A DNA stretch of 64,000 nt, from positions 205,552,978-205,616,977 of the forward strand of contig CP136066.1 in the NCBI GenBank assembly GCA_032622095.1, written 5' to 3'. The notes beneath the pieces are model-generated. The model searched no databases. It saw nothing but the letters and a program-made list of their open reading frames with translations, and had not been told where the DNA came from. The number at the start of each line of letters is the position of its first letter. The stretch's first letter is position 1. The stretch is from Siphonodentalium dalli. Lineage: Eukaryota; Mollusca; Scaphopoda; Gadilida; Siphonodentaliidae. Below are positions 1 through 11,565 of this stretch, one piece after another. The position numbers and the translations under genes are program-made.

Positions 1-2549
1 ATCATCCCTATCTCACTCATCATCCCTATCTCATCATCCCTATCTCATCATCCCTATCTCATCATCCCTATCTCACTCAGCATCCCTATCTCACTCATCA
101 TCCCTATCTCATCATCCCTATCTCACTCATCATCCCTATCTCACTCATCATCCCTATCTCACTCATCATCCCTATCTCATCATCCCTATCTCACTCATCA
201 TCCCTATCTCATCATCCCTATCTCATCATCCCTATCTCATCATCCCTATCTCATCATCCCTATCTCACTCATCATCCCTATCTCACTCATCATCCCTATC
301 TCATCATCCCTATCTCACTCATCATCCCTATCTCATCATCCCTATCTCATCATCCCTATCTCATCATCCCTATCTCACTCAGCATCCCTATCTCACTCAT
401 CATCCCTATCTCATCATCCCTATCTCACTCATCATCCCTATCTCACTCATCATCCCTATCTCACTCATCATCCCTATCTCATCATCCCTATCTCACTCAT
501 CATCCCTATCTCACTCATCATCCCTATCTCACTCATCATCCTATCTCATCATCCCTATCTCACTCATCATCCCTATCTCATCATCCCTATCTCATCATCC
601 CTATCTCATCATCCCTATCTCGTCATCCCTATCTCATCATCCCTATCTCATCATCCCTATCTCATCATCCCTATCTCATCATCCCTATCTCATCATCCCT
701 ATCTCATCATCCCTATCTCATCATCCCTATCTCACTCATCATCCCTATCTCATCATCCCTATCTCATCATCCCTATCTCATCATCCCTATCTCATCATCC
801 CTATCTCGTCATCCCTATCTCATCATCCCTATCTCATCGTCCCTATCTCACTCATCATCCCTATCTCATCATCCCTATCTCATCATCCCTATCTCATTAT
901 CCCTATCTCGTCATCCTATCTCATCATCCCTATCTCATCATCCCTATCTCATCATCCCTATCTCATCATCCCTATCTCATCATCCCTATCTCATCATCCC
1001 TATCTCATCATCCCTATCTCATCATCCCTATCTCGTCATCCCTATCTCATCATCCCTATCTCATCATCCCTATCTCATCATCCCTATCTCATCATCCCTA
1101 TCTCATCATCCCTATCTCATCATCCCTATCTCACTCATCATCCCTATCTCATCATCCCTATCTCATCATCCCTATCTCATCATCCCTATCTCATCATCCC
1201 TATCTCGTCATCCCTATCTCATCATCCCTATCTCATCATCCCTATCTCACTCATCATCCCTATCTCATCATCCCTATCTCATCATCCCTATCTCATCATC
1301 CCTATATCATCATCCCTATATCATCATCCCTATCTCGTCATCCCTATCTCATCATCCCTATCTCATCATCCCTATCTCACTCATCATCCCTATCTCATCA
1401 TCCCTATCTCATCATCCCTATCTCGTCATCCCTATCTCATCATCCCTATCTCATCATCCCTATCTCATCATCCCTATCTCGTCATCCCTATCTCATCATC
1501 CCTATCTCATCATCCCTATCTCATCATCTCTATCTCATCATCCCTATCTCATCATCCCTATCTCACTCATCATCCCTATCTCATCATCCCTATCTCACTC
1601 ATCATCCCTATCTCATCATCCCTATATCATCATCCCTATCTCATCATCCCTATCTCATCATCCATATCTCATCATCCCTATCTCATCATCCCTATCTCAC
1701 TCATCATCCCTATCTCATCATCCCTATCTCATCATCCCTATCTCATCATCCCTATCTCATCATCCCTATCTCATCATCCCTATCTCATCATCCCTATCTC
1801 ACTCATCATCCCTATCTCATCATCCCTATCTCACTCATCATCCCTATCATCCCTATCATCCCTATCTCATCATCCCTATCTCATCATCCCTATCATCCCT
1901 ATCATCCCTATCTCATCATCCCTATCTCACTCATCATCCCTATCTCATCATCCCTATCATCCCTATCATCCCTATCTCATCATCCCTATCTCATCATCCC
2001 TATCTCATCATCCCTATTTCATCATCCCTATCTCACTCATCATCCCTATCTCACTCATCATCCCTATCTCATCATCATCCCTATCTCACTCATCATCCCT
2101 ATCTCACTCATCATCCCTATCTCATCATCCCTATCTCACTCATCATCCCTATCTCACTGATCATCCCTATCTCATCATCCCTATCTCATCATCCCTATCT
2201 CATCCTCCCTATCTCACTCATCATCCCTATCTCATCATTCCTATCTCATCCTCCCTATCTCACTCATCATCCCTATCTCATCATCCCTATCTCACTCATC
2301 ATCCCTATCTCATCATCCCTATCTCACTCATCATCCCTATCTCATCATCCCTATCATCCCTATCATCCCTATCATCCCTATCTCATCATCCCTATCATCC
2401 CTATCATCCCTATCATCCCTATCATCCCTATCTCATCATCCCTATCATCCCTATCATCCCTATCATCCCTATCTCATCATCCCTATCATCCCTATCATCC
2501 CTATCATCCCTATCTCATCATCCCTATCATCCCTATCATCCCTATCTCA
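1..2549. repeat. 9/14/18-bp minisatellite, truncated by window start
   Basis: A continuous array built on the 9-mer CATCCCTAT. The common unit adds CTCAT (14 bp). A second unit adds CTCACTCAT (18 bp). From about 1845, and heavily after 2340, the bare 9-mer is iterated. The array starts before the window and stops at 2549, where non-repetitive sequence begins. Occasional point variants (TCGTCATC, CATCCATAT) are scattered through it. No open frame or hairpin potential is evident. The change from mixed 14/18-mers to bare 9-mers near the right edge suggests edge-localised slippage. Confidence 0.98.
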
Positions 2550-2590
2550 CAAAACGATCGTCCATAATCCACCGCAATTGATGCAAAATC

Positions 2591-2630
2591 CGTAAAGGTT
2601 ATGTGTTTTCCGTAAAGGTTATGTGTTTTC
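2591..2630. repeat. 20-bp direct duplication
   Basis: CGTAAAGGTTATGTGTTTTC is present twice, head to tail, just beyond the end of the large minisatellite. Nothing indicates a function. Confidence 0.9.
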
Positions 2631-2729
2631 CGTAATAAATGTAATGGCGTCATCGAAGTAACGAATGTAACACTGAGGACAATGACAGATTTACCTCACA
2701 AAAGGCAAGTGTTGTGCGATTGACAAATA

Positions 2730-2877
2730 AAATATGTAGCTAATTTTGTCGCTTAAACTGTTTATGTCCGCTCGGGGAATTGGTATCTATTGGACTCGTA
2801 TAGCCTCGCCCAATATATGATAAAATCCCCATCAGGGACATAAACAGTTTAAGTGACGAAACCACATACATATTCAA
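2730..2877. repeat. Imperfect inverted repeat (foldback remnant)
   Basis: Arms of about 48 bp (2730-2778 and 2830-2877) pair around a shared core CTTAAACTGTTTATGTCC / GGACATAAACAGTTTAAG, with a short AT-rich spacer. It resembles a small foldback MITE. No convincing target duplication was found, so the boundaries are approximate. Confidence 0.7.
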
Positions 2878-3074
2878 TATATATCCACCCTTATTGCGGG
2901 TAGACCCATTATTACTGTATTTTCTGTCCTTTGTTCATTTATTGCCGCACATTGTACTGGATATTGTGTATCGGAGCGGGGCAAGCATACGTGGCCAGCA
3001 CTTGTGCTCCTGTCCACATTGTCACATATTTTATTTGACAATACAAATATGTTTAACAACTGTAGCCGACTGTA

Positions 3075-3357
3075 AAAAAAGGCCCACACAAGTAAAAACT
3101 ATGTAGTTCCACAAGTATAGCGATGCTATCGAACTTTGCCTGTAAATAACATGCAATTTATTTGGCAAGCATAAACCAAACAGGCAATGTGTTGGCAGCA
3201 CCGTTACATGTGGAACTACCGAAATTTTACTTCGCATGTCGTTAGCTTTGGGAAATATGCATTTGATATGCATGTTACCGTTTATATTTTAGCACCATGT
3301 GGTTTTCTGTGAGAAATAAATGCCGTGCAAACTACCCAGTGTGTGAAAGTATACCCT
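3075..3357. mobile_element. Foldback MITE family F1, copy 1 (degenerate)
   Basis: This shares long stretches with the elements at 3836-4240 and 4290-4656. An internal arm around 3204-3240 reads GTTACATGTGGAACTACCG followed by an ACTTCGCATG motif. Its inverted counterpart lies around 3086-3125 (GTAGTTCCACAAGTATAGCG). The right end CCAGTGTGTGAAAGTATACC matches the other two copies' right ends (GTGTATGAACGTACCCT). The left end is eroded. No coding capacity. Confidence 0.65.
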
Positions 3358-3835
3358 TAACCATTGACAGCATCCGGTGAGATGAGCGTGCAATCAAACC
3401 ACCCAGTTACCAGGCGGACCACAAGCAGGGCCGGTAAAATGCGTATTGGCATGCCCTCAATTACCACTAACAAACGCACGCTTATGTCGCTTATATAACA
3501 ACCTCGCGTGAGAATGAATTAATTGTGACATGATGCATAGACAACAGTGTCCGCTGTTAGTGTTTGTTATTTTCTTATAAATTAAACTATGTACAGCTCA
3601 AAGTAATATAGTTTTTATAAATATTTGTTCTACGGCTCGAAAGAATTTATGACCTAATTCTGTCTTAGGAATTACCTCCCTTTGCAATCAACAGTATAGC
3701 AAGGCTCGTATTCATCAACTGGGTTAATTTATAAACCGGGGTAGTTTCATTGGTAGCAGCTGAACGCACCGGATCCCTTCGCTTTAACGTTTATCAGATT
3801 TGTAATTTTTAAATAAATACCACTAAATCACAATA

Positions 3836-4240
3836 AGGGTACGTTCACACGCTGGCAAGTTTGCACGGTATGTTTTGCAGGCATTTCTTCATAGAAAACC
3901 ACATTAATATGAACGGGAACATGCATTTTTACCAAAGCGAACATGAGAAGTAAATTTTCTGTAGTTCCACGTGTGGCGGTGCTACTGGCATTTGCCTTAA
4001 AGTCTTAAACTACCTGAATGATGATTCTTGTGAGATAATCGCATGCTATTTACAGGCCAATTTCGGGAGCATCGCTACATGTGGAACTGCGGAGATTTTT
4101 TACTTCGCACGTAGTTAGCGATGGTACAGATGTATTTTATTTGGTTGTTCCCGTTCATATTCTGGCACCATATCGTTTTCGATAATGAAATGACTGAAAG
4201 CCATATTCAGTGAAAACTTGCCAGTGTATGAACGTACCCT
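3836..4240. mobile_element. Foldback MITE family F1, copy 2 (most complete)
   Basis: The element starts AGGGTACGTTCACAC and ends GTATGAACGTACCCT, and almost the whole 405 bp folds back on itself. For example GGCAAGTTT near 3854 pairs with AAACTTGCC near 4214, and the two GTAGTTCCACGTG-like blocks pair across the centre. A target duplication is not clear, so the transposon superfamily cannot be named. Two related copies flank it on either side within 1.6 kb. Confidence 0.8.
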
Positions 4241-4289
4241 AAATCCTGAAAAGTCACGGGACAAAATTCACAGGCTCGTTTATCGCACA

Positions 4290-4656
4290 TAGCGGTAGAG
4301 ACTTCACACACATTATGTTTCACAACCATTTCGTCGTAGAAAATCACATTGTGCCAGAACATTGAACGGAAACATGCAAATAGAATGCACCTTTATCAAA
4401 GCTAACGACACGAGAAGTAAAATATATGTAGTTGAACATATAACGGTGCTAATGACATTTTCCTTCAGATACCTAGGTGATTGATTCTTGCATTCTATTT
4501 CCAGGCACATTTCGGTAGTATCGTTACAGGTGGATCTACAACAACATTATTTCTCATGTATACAGTTAGATGTGGTACAGATGCATTTTATGTGCACGCT
4601 ATGGTTTTTTTTTACGACGAAATGCCTGCAAAACATACGGGTGTATGAACGTACCC
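4290..4656. mobile_element. Foldback MITE family F1, copy 3
   Basis: This has the same internal order as the copy at 3836 (arm, GTAGTTGAAC block, spacer, inverted arm). The right end GTGTATGAACGTACCCT is identical to that copy's. The left end has decayed to TTCACACACATTATG. Three clustered copies suggest local hopping or segmental duplication. Confidence 0.7.
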
Positions 4657-4682
4657 TGAAACTGAATCGTGCTGCGGAATGA

Positions 4683-4886
4683 GTATTTGTCCTTATCACA
4701 ACAAAAGAGGAAGTAAAGACACCTTCAATAACAAATATAGTTCCATTTTAAATGTGTCTCCTCGTGTTGACAAAATTGTTCAACCACTCTTATCACCCAT
4801 CTTTATCTCACAGTCAACGCTATATACTAACACAACACACATGGAATATCATACCTATATTCTAATTAACATAATAATAAAGACCC
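4683..4886 (+). repeat. Dispersed retro-like repeat, copy 1
   Basis: Shares blocks with 18066-18176. Both begin near CCTTATCACAAC, then AGGAAGTAAAGACAC, and both finish with ATTCTAATTAACAT followed by an AATAAAG motif. A shared 3' end with a polyadenylation-like signal suggests the tail of a retroposed sequence. No protein signature is visible. Confidence 0.55.
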
Positions 4887-5105
4887 GGCTTTGACATCGA
4901 TAGCATTGCGCTAAGCTCTTATGTCACTGCGCGCACCGAAAATACATGTGTGTCTTACTAAAATTATGAGGCCGGGTTTAGGGGCGAATTACGTGATAAA
5001 ATGGGGTTGGTGCATACTTCCTGTCTGTTTAGTTTTGACAACAACGCTGTTCATGACTGATATGAACGAAACATGCATACTGTTACGCGAAGGCGATAGG
5101 GATAA

Positions 5106-5158
5106 TGATGATGATGACATATGATGATGGTGGTGATGATGATGACGACGATGATGAA
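5106..5158. repeat. (GAT)n microsatellite
   Basis: An imperfect GAT/GAC trinucleotide run just before the GTCGAC-type minisatellite. The short open frames across it only reflect the repeat. Confidence 0.9.
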
Positions 5159-5236
5159 GAATGCGGCGGTGCCGAGATGATTATATTTTATATTTTATGC
5201 CCATATGGCAAAGGGGATGTCAGATCTGATAACTTG

Positions 5237-5923
5237 ATGGGTCGACTGACAACACCACATGGTGACAGGGTACATTATACCGTTATACCGGCCCACCGAG
5301 CAGGCAGATAAAAACAGAGTGATGGGTCGACTGACAACGCCACACCGGCCTATCGAGCAGGCGGATAAAAGCCAGCGTGATGGGTCAACTGACAACACCA
5401 CAGGATGAAAGGGTACATAACGCCATACCGGCTCACCGAGCAGGCAGATAAAGCTATACCGGTCCATCGAGCCGGCGGGTTAAAGTCAGCATGATGGGTC
5501 GACTGACAACACCACACCGGCATATCGAGCAGGCAGATAAAAATAGAGTGATGGGTTGACTGACAACGCCACAGGGTGAAAGGGTACATAACGCTATACC
5601 GGTCCATCGAGCCGGCGGGTTAAAGCCAGCATGATGGGTCGACTGACAACACCACATCGGCATATCGAGCAGGCAGATAAAAATAGAGTGATGGGTCAAC
5701 TGACAACACCACAGGGTGAAAGGGTACATAACGCTATACCGGCTCACCGAGCAGGCAGATAAACAGAGTGATGGGTCGACTGACAACACCACAGGGTGAC
5801 AGGGTATATAACGCTATACCGGTCCATCGAGCCGGCGGGTTAAAGCCAGCATGATGGGTCGACTGACAACACCACACCGGCCTATCGAGCAGGCGGATAA
5901 AAACCAGCGTGATGGGTCAACTG
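5237..5923. repeat. GTCGAC-type complex minisatellite, left part
   Basis: Tandem modules in varying order: GATGGGTCGACTGACAAC, an optional GGGTGAAAGGGTACATAACG block, and a CCGGCCTATCGAGCAGGCGG block ending in GATAAAA. Short units lack the middle block and are a little under 60 bp. Long units have it. The same array resumes at 8101, so this is the left half of one array split by a LINE. Minus-strand open frames here are by-products of the repetition. Confidence 0.95.
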
Positions 5924-5945
5924 TACATCATCCCGTTGGTTCACA

Positions 5946-7355
5946 GTGTGTCAAGGAGCAAGGCAGGGGGGGATATTATCCCCTTCATACTATATGATCT
6001 ATGTGAACGACCTCATACTACAGCTGAGGAACTCAAGAAATGGTCTAAACTTATATGGTATAGATTGTTCCAGCCCAACGCTAGCTGACGATATGTTATT
6101 ACTTTCACTTACTATGACTGGGTTACGTAATCTTTGCGACATCTGCTACCGTTACAGCACGGTGTGGCGCTATATGTACAACCCATCAAAATGTTCCGTT
6201 ATTGTATTCAATGAATCTAAGGCGCGTGCAAACAAAACTGACCGTAGATGGCATATTGGACCATCTGTAATACCGGAAGTGGAAGAAGTTACCCATCTTG
6301 GTATTCCTTTAAATAAGTATGATTTAAATGGTGCATTTGTAGATACAATTTGTCGCAAAATCAGGGGCACCTATCTCATGTTATCTAATGCTGGCCTTTA
6401 CGCCGGTGGAATAACGCCACTGAGCTGTAAGACAATATACGAATCTATTGTCCTCTCAAAGTCGCTATTTGGCGCAGAATTACTATGGAACCTGGCACAT
6501 AAACATGAGGAAGCTCTTGAAAAATGCCATAGATTTTGTCTGAAACAGGTTCAGGGTTTACCTACGCGTGCTAGAACAGTTATCGTCCATGGGCTCATAG
6601 GAGTTCACCCTATTATGAGCTATATAGATAAACGAAAACTATCGTTCCTTAGTTCAATGTGTAATCTGGAACAAATTAAAACGGCCAAGGAAATTTTCAT
6701 TTTCCGTCTTTATCAACACGCACTTGCTCCAACTACTTCTTGTAAAAATTTCTCCTCCGATATCATGGTAACAATGAATAAATACAAACTGGTAGACTAC
6801 TTGCGTCTGTATTTGAAGGAATCAGTATTTCCTTCTAAAGAGAAATGGAAACAATTAACTAAAGCTCTCATTAATGAGACTGAGAGCGCGGCCTGGTCCG
6901 AGAGAATTCATGCTGATAACTCCTTAATTCGATTCTCGAAGATTCAGACCACGTTCGAAGTCTCGCATCTGTGGAAATTGTGCCGCCTATTTCCAGAAAA
7001 TAAATTGTCTTATTACAAAATGGCACAAATTATACAATTCTCCTGCGTTCCGTGTGATACAGGTATTTGTTCAAATTGCTCTCGCGCGTACTCCGACTAC
7101 ATGCGGCATGCAATAGTCCAGTGTTCCTCATTAACGTGTATCCGTGACGAAATAGAATTTTCTGTTTTGTGTAGATTTGGAGTTCAAATTTACATACGCT
7201 TTGATTCTCTTTCAGATGAAGATAAATTATTATTCTTCTTGACGGCAAAATTTGAAGAAATTGCCTCTTATGTCGAAGATATCAACGACTTTGCAAATTT
7301 CATAATTAATTGCACTTGTAAACTATGGGAAGAATATCATTGCCTCTCTGTTTGA
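5946..7355 (+). CDS. Partial LINE reverse transcriptase (C-terminal two thirds)
   Basis: 469 codons without a stop. The frame is already open upstream, so the GTG at 5946 is not a true start and the N-terminus is lost by truncation. Residues 2-23 match RT motif B (QGARQGGILSPS then YVNDL). Residues 46-50 are motif C, LADDM, with both catalytic aspartates kept but Leu in place of the usual Tyr/Phe. NPSKCSVIVFN (79-89) and THLGIPL (116-122) fit motifs D and E. After a thumb/connection region a CCHC knuckle is present (C375-x2-C378-x9-H388-x4-C393), typical of LINE ORF2 C-termini. The endonuclease and fingers are absent, so it cannot move by itself. The undamaged frame suggests a fairly recent insertion. 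The LINE clade is not certain. Confidence 0.9.
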   Translation: MCQGARQGGILSPSYYMIYVNDLILQLRNSRNGLNLYGIDCSSPTLADDMLLLSLTMTGLRNLCDICYRYSTVWRYMYNPSKCSVIVFNESKARANKTDRRWHIGPSVIPEVEEVTHLGIPLNKYDLNGAFVDTICRKIRGTYLMLSNAGLYAGGITPLSCKTIYESIVLSKSLFGAELLWNLAHKHEEALEKCHRFCLKQVQGLPTRARTVIVHGLIGVHPIMSYIDKRKLSFLSSMCNLEQIKTAKEIFIFRLYQHALAPTTSCKNFSSDIMVTMNKYKLVDYLRLYLKESVFPSKEKWKQLTKALINETESAAWSERIHADNSLIRFSKIQTTFEVSHLWKLCRLFPENKLSYYKMAQIIQFSCVPCDTGICSNCSRAYSDYMRHAIVQCSSLTCIRDEIEFSVLCRFGVQIYIRFDSLSDEDKLLFFLTAKFEEIASYVEDINDFANFIINCTCKLWEEYHCLSV

Positions 7356-8106
7356 ATTGTAGTTAAACAATTTATAGTATACGCTAGTAATGACATAATG
7401 CTATACATAACTCATAGAATCCATAGAATCCGAAGACACGACAAATGAGTAAATATATATACTTGAGTGGTGCTGGGGAAGTGGTCGGCTCCGAGTCGGT
7501 AAGACTGCACAAAGGCATTGGCGTTTGTGGGTCTTCCAGAGAGAGAGATCCCCGATTTGGGTCCAACTCCGGCTTGGTCGTCTCGGAGTATGCTATTTCT
7601 CTGGTCCCAGTTCTTTATATATAAAGATCTATATAACCGTATAATAACACATCACATTTAGCCTGTCGTGGAGAGCCAATTAGATATTTGACCATATGTT
7701 CATTCCATTACACGATAACGCTACATTGCCATTCTGGTCGTCTGTCTCTGTCTATACATATAACGAATGTGTGTCTGTTAGTATGAATACTTCATGCATG
7801 TAATTCGCCAATGTTTTGTGTGTGTCTGTTAGTATGAATGCTTCTGGGAGTTTGTTTGTTATAAATGGAAGTCATGCATGTAATTCTCCAATGTTATAGA
7901 TGTCTGTCTGTTAGTATGAATGCTTCTATGTGTATGGTTGTTGCAAATGGAAATCATGTATGTAATTCTCATGTTCACCACTTAGATGATGTCTGTAAAT
8001 ATGTTGACTTTTGTTACCTGTTTATGTTCTTATAATTTATATTAATTGTATGCATTCTCTAAATATCTCCATGAATGGAGGAAATAAAGAATATATATAT
8101 ATATAA
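7356..8106 (+). other. LINE 3' untranslated region with internal subrepeats
   Basis: Non-coding tail of the preceding LINE. The phrase GTGTCTGTTAGTATGAAT recurs at about 7771, 7822 and 7903, with a weaker copy near 7990. The associated phrase CATGCATGTAATTCTCCAAT repeats as well. AATAAA at 8083 lies just ahead of the (AT)n tail. Confidence 0.8.
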
Positions 8107-8391
8107 CGCTATACCGGTCCATCGAGCCGGCGGGTTAAAGCCAGCATGATGGGTCGACTGACAACACCACACCGGCCTATCGAGCAGGCGGATAAAAACC
8201 AGCGTGATGGGTCAACTGACAACACCGCAGGGTGAAAGGGTACATAACGCTATACCGGCTCACCGAGCAGGCAGATAAAACAGAGTGATGGGTCGACTGA
8301 CAACGCCACACAGGCCCACCGAGCCGGTAGATAAAACCAGCGTGACAGGGTACATAACACACCGGCCCATCGATCAGGCGAATAAAACCAA
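8101..8391. repeat. GTCGAC-type complex minisatellite, right part
   Basis: Same modules as 5237-5923 (CCGGTCCATCGAGCCGGCGG, GATGGGTCGACTGACAAC, GGGTGAAAGGGTACATAACG). The last units decay (GTGACAGGGTACATAACACA) before unique sequence begins near 8392. Confidence 0.95.
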
Positions 8392-9928
8392 TTGATTGTA
8401 ATATAACTTATTGGCGATCCTGTGCAACAATATATGAAGATTAACACTCGTGTCTGACCCACTGTAACTATCCGTGATTTCATAGTTGCAATATATGATA
8501 TAGTTATGCCTCAAGATACAGTAATTGACAAAAGTAAGTGTCGAATGATTTTGTAATTTCGATAATATGCAGTTTGTTGAGTCAAACGAAAATATTCCCA
8601 ACAAGACTGAAGTTTCACGATGTGATTACATATTAAATTATTGTTTTATTTGTTACTTGTCCGCCTTGTTGTCCACTGACTAGTTGTTGAAGCCACATCG
8701 TTGATCATAACGGGATGTAGTGTCACAAATACACAGGTATAGATGTTAGTTGTTCATAGTCATTAACGCCATCGTTGTCATCGGAGTCTATCCCACATAC
8801 ACTGGGAGATTGTGTGTTTTCGCAGGATTTGTGCTACTGACAAATGGACAGTTCAGTGCAGCTGAGATATACTATAGCAGTACAGGCTTTGCTTTCACAC
8901 TTCCCACGCCAGTTACATTTGGCGAACTTCAGTACAGCGATTGAAACCCAACATTCACCAATATTCTAACCACAATTTATCTTCACGCGTCATGTATAGC
9001 TGTGACAATCAAGTAAATTCGAATTTCCACTAAAGTAGAGCTTAATGAGTAAAATTGATATAAACTATAATTGCATTTTCCTGCAAATTCCCAGTAGGTG
9101 ATCCGTAATACCGTTACTAAGGAGCTATCGAGTGGCAAAGTCTCCCGATCTTATAATGATCAGTGGCCTATGGAGAACATGCCTGCACAGTTTTAGACAT
9201 ACTTGTGCCCAACCTGGAACAAAGCCAGTAGTTGTTAGACACTGACTAAATTAAGCAAAAATAGCAACGAATGGTTAGTACACCATTGTGGTATTTCCCT
9301 ATCAACTGTTGCTAACCTTAAATAAGACATTTGGTTCACTCTGACGGTCAGGTATATCTCAAATTTCACATTTGGATATCAACTGCATCGGAAATGCTAA
9401 CACTGGCGTTGAATTGCGACGATATAAGCTATAACAGTGACTGACACTTACATAAATATGACTTGCAGATTTTTTACCACACATCTCCGTATTATGCGGT
9501 ACTTAAATTCGTCCTGGCAATAAACATTAATTTTGTCAATTGATGAAAAAACACCATCAATCAATTTAAAACGACATCCTGAAACTTTAGACTTGATAAA
9601 CATTACATTTGTAGAATAGTAGAATAGATTGTGATGTATATAATTGATGTGAACCACATTTTTTATCAATTACTGTATCTGGTGGCCTGACTATATTGCA
9701 AGTTAATTTTGTAAAATCACATATAGTTACAGTAGATTACATGTTAGAGCCATGCATATATGATAGCCATTAAGTTCCATCACTGTGAACATTTGAGTAA
9801 ATTGTCAAACTTTCTATTGGGTTCAACGTTAAATTTTTATTGCAACTGTAGTACTGTACCCGCGGAGACTTGTCTGACGATACCAAAATTCTCAAAAATA
9901 CATTTCAGAGTCATACTTGATATATGTG
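8392..9928. other. No recognisable feature
   Basis: AT-rich DNA. The longest frames are under 80 codons with no recognisable motif. I see no repeat shared with the rest of the window. Confidence 0.6.
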
Positions 9929-10270
9929 CATAATTTCAACTCGCACAATTCATGATGAGGCTAACCGTGTTAGTTAATATTTTTTATAACCAGGAAACGC
10001 TCTTTAAACTCTTAAAACCGTCCAAACAATGTGTTTCCACTAAAATGTCAGACTGGACACAGGTAGACTCTGAAAGTACACCGTCATATTTGATACTTTT
10101 GTTAATTTCAACTCGCACATTCCACCAGAAGGTTAGTTATGATGATTAATATTTGTATAATAAGTAAACGCTCTTTAAATTCTTAAAAGAGTAAAATAAA
10201 ACTTTTCCAATAAAATTTCAACTGGACACAGGTAGACTCTGAAAGTAGAACGCTATTGACAAATAAACCG
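9929..10270. repeat. Diverged direct repeat of about 171 bp, two units
   Basis: Both units contain TTTCAACTCGCACA, then AAACGCTCTTTAAA, then GGACACAGGTAGACTCTGAA (10053 and 10224, 171 bp apart). A third, partial relative lies at 10745-10900. Confidence 0.75.
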
Positions 10271-10744
10271 TTCGTATGTCGTGTTTGACATTCCGAAATT
10301 GCGCGACCGTTTTTTTCGACCAAAGGAATCTGACTTGTCGTGAAAAACAGCGATGGTGGGGGTAGGGTTAGCTTTTCTGCGATATCTTTAACAAAAATAG
10401 ATGTATCGGAGTTTTGTTTGTGACATATTATCAAGATATCCTTGTAGATTGTCCATGTTCGTCTATCTGTGATGTAGCTGATTTTAAGAATATACAATAC
10501 CTTAATATTTGGGAAAGAAAATTGAAAATGCAGTCATGAATACAATTCATCTGATGATTTTATGATAAAATTCCACATTAAGATATGTAATTATGCAATT
10601 TGTGGCAAGATATCTCCCTGGTTTTTTTATTTCCAGCAACAAAGAAAGCCACTTTCCGAACTTGCTATGCGTAATAGCATATTTTTTATTACCAGGTGGA
10701 CGGGGAAAAATAGAGGGGTACACAAATAAAAGCCTCACACAAAC

Positions 10745-10900
10745 CTGTTTCCACTAAAATATCATGCTGGAAACAGGTAGATTCTGAAAATAGACACACT
10801 GGTTGTATAGAAACCGTTGTCAGATCGCTTTTAACATTCCGAAAACGCGCGACCATTTTTTTCGACATAAGGAATCCGACTATCACTTAACTTCCAATTC
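10745..10900. repeat. Third, partial copy of the 171-bp repeat
   Basis: TTTCCACTAAAATATCATGC, then GGAAACAGGTAGATTCTGAA, then ACATTCCGAAAACGCGCGACC with a poly-T and TCGACATAAGGAATCCGAC. The order matches 10203-10335, including the CGCGCGACC and TTCGAC blocks. It is separated from the other two units by about 400 bp of unrelated sequence. Confidence 0.7.
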
Positions 10901-11063
10901 CCAGATAACATTATTCCATATTATATGCCATTTGGAAGAGGAAGCAAAGATATATATAGTCCACCAGAATATGAAACAGTCCATTCATCAAAGAATTCAT
11001 CAAATTTTATGGAAATATATTTTGACCAGTATTTAGATTAAATCATAAGAAATAGTATTTAGA

Positions 11064-11565
11064 TTAAAGGCACATGAGGCCTTAGTTGTCGAAAATATTC
11101 ATATTTGTTCCAATCATCCTAAACAGAAAAACATTAAAACCCATAAAGTTTCGTTCATATATACCATGACCATCGCGTAAACAGCATGCTATCACAAAGA
11201 CCTACTATATTTTACCTAAGCAAGAGCCTGATTGTGTTACAGAAGACAGCACTATGCTATTGGCTAAACACACATAAATTATATAAACGCTCTTTATTAG
11301 TTCCATATAAGGAATGCAGCAACAAAGAACGCTCTTTATGTTTACCATCATAATATAAACAAACACCAGGAAAGTAACTTTTTATGCTTTTGTTTACATA
11401 ACAATGGTCAAACATGTGACAATAACATACTGTTTATGTGATATTTCTTATTTGTATACGAACAAAGTCTATCTACATTTTAATATTCTTTCTGTTTGTG
11501 ACGATTTTTGACGGGTGAAAATATTTTCACAGGATACCCACGGCCAAGGCCTCTCGTACCTTTAA
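11064..11565. mobile_element. TTAA-flanked MITE family T2, copy 1
   Basis: TTAA at 11064-11067 and 11562-11565 flanks inverted ends (AGGCACATGAGGCCTTAG; right end GGCCTCTCGTACCT). The same element lies in opposite orientation at 35844-36332, with matching inner blocks such as AACGCTCTTTATTAGTTCCA and AAGCAAGAGCCTGATTGTG. A TTAA duplication is typical of piggyBac-type transposases and some Kolobok elements. No transposase is encoded, so it would depend on one in trans. Confidence 0.85.

Larger units (their letters stand above)
5924..8106 (+). mobile_element. 5'-truncated non-LTR retrotransposon (LINE)
   Basis: A single insertion inside the GTCGAC minisatellite. The left flank stops at GATGGGTCAACTG (5923) and array sequence resumes at TATAACGCTATACC (about 8101). 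The insert opens in the middle of a reverse transcriptase and carries one long frame (5946-7355). A 3' UTR of about 750 bp follows, with an AATAAA signal at 8083-8088 and an (AT)n tail. A missing 5' end and an intact 3' end are what target-primed reverse transcription usually leaves. An uninterrupted array copy (5765-5820) has about 24 bp between the two flank sequences, so the insertion seems to have deleted target DNA. Confidence 0.9.

Noticed and set aside
1..2549. Telomeric repeat
   Set aside because: The unit (CATCCCTAT with CTCAT additions) is not TTAGGG or a simple variant, and the array is internal with irregular units.
5195..5792. Minus-strand frames in the GTCGAC minisatellite
   Set aside because: Cyclic peptides (SACSVSRYGVMYPF type) follow the repeat phase. 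No independent coding evidence.
10183..10497. 104-codon minus-strand frame as a gene
   Set aside because: It lies over a diverged dispersed repeat, lacks motifs and has no supporting context.
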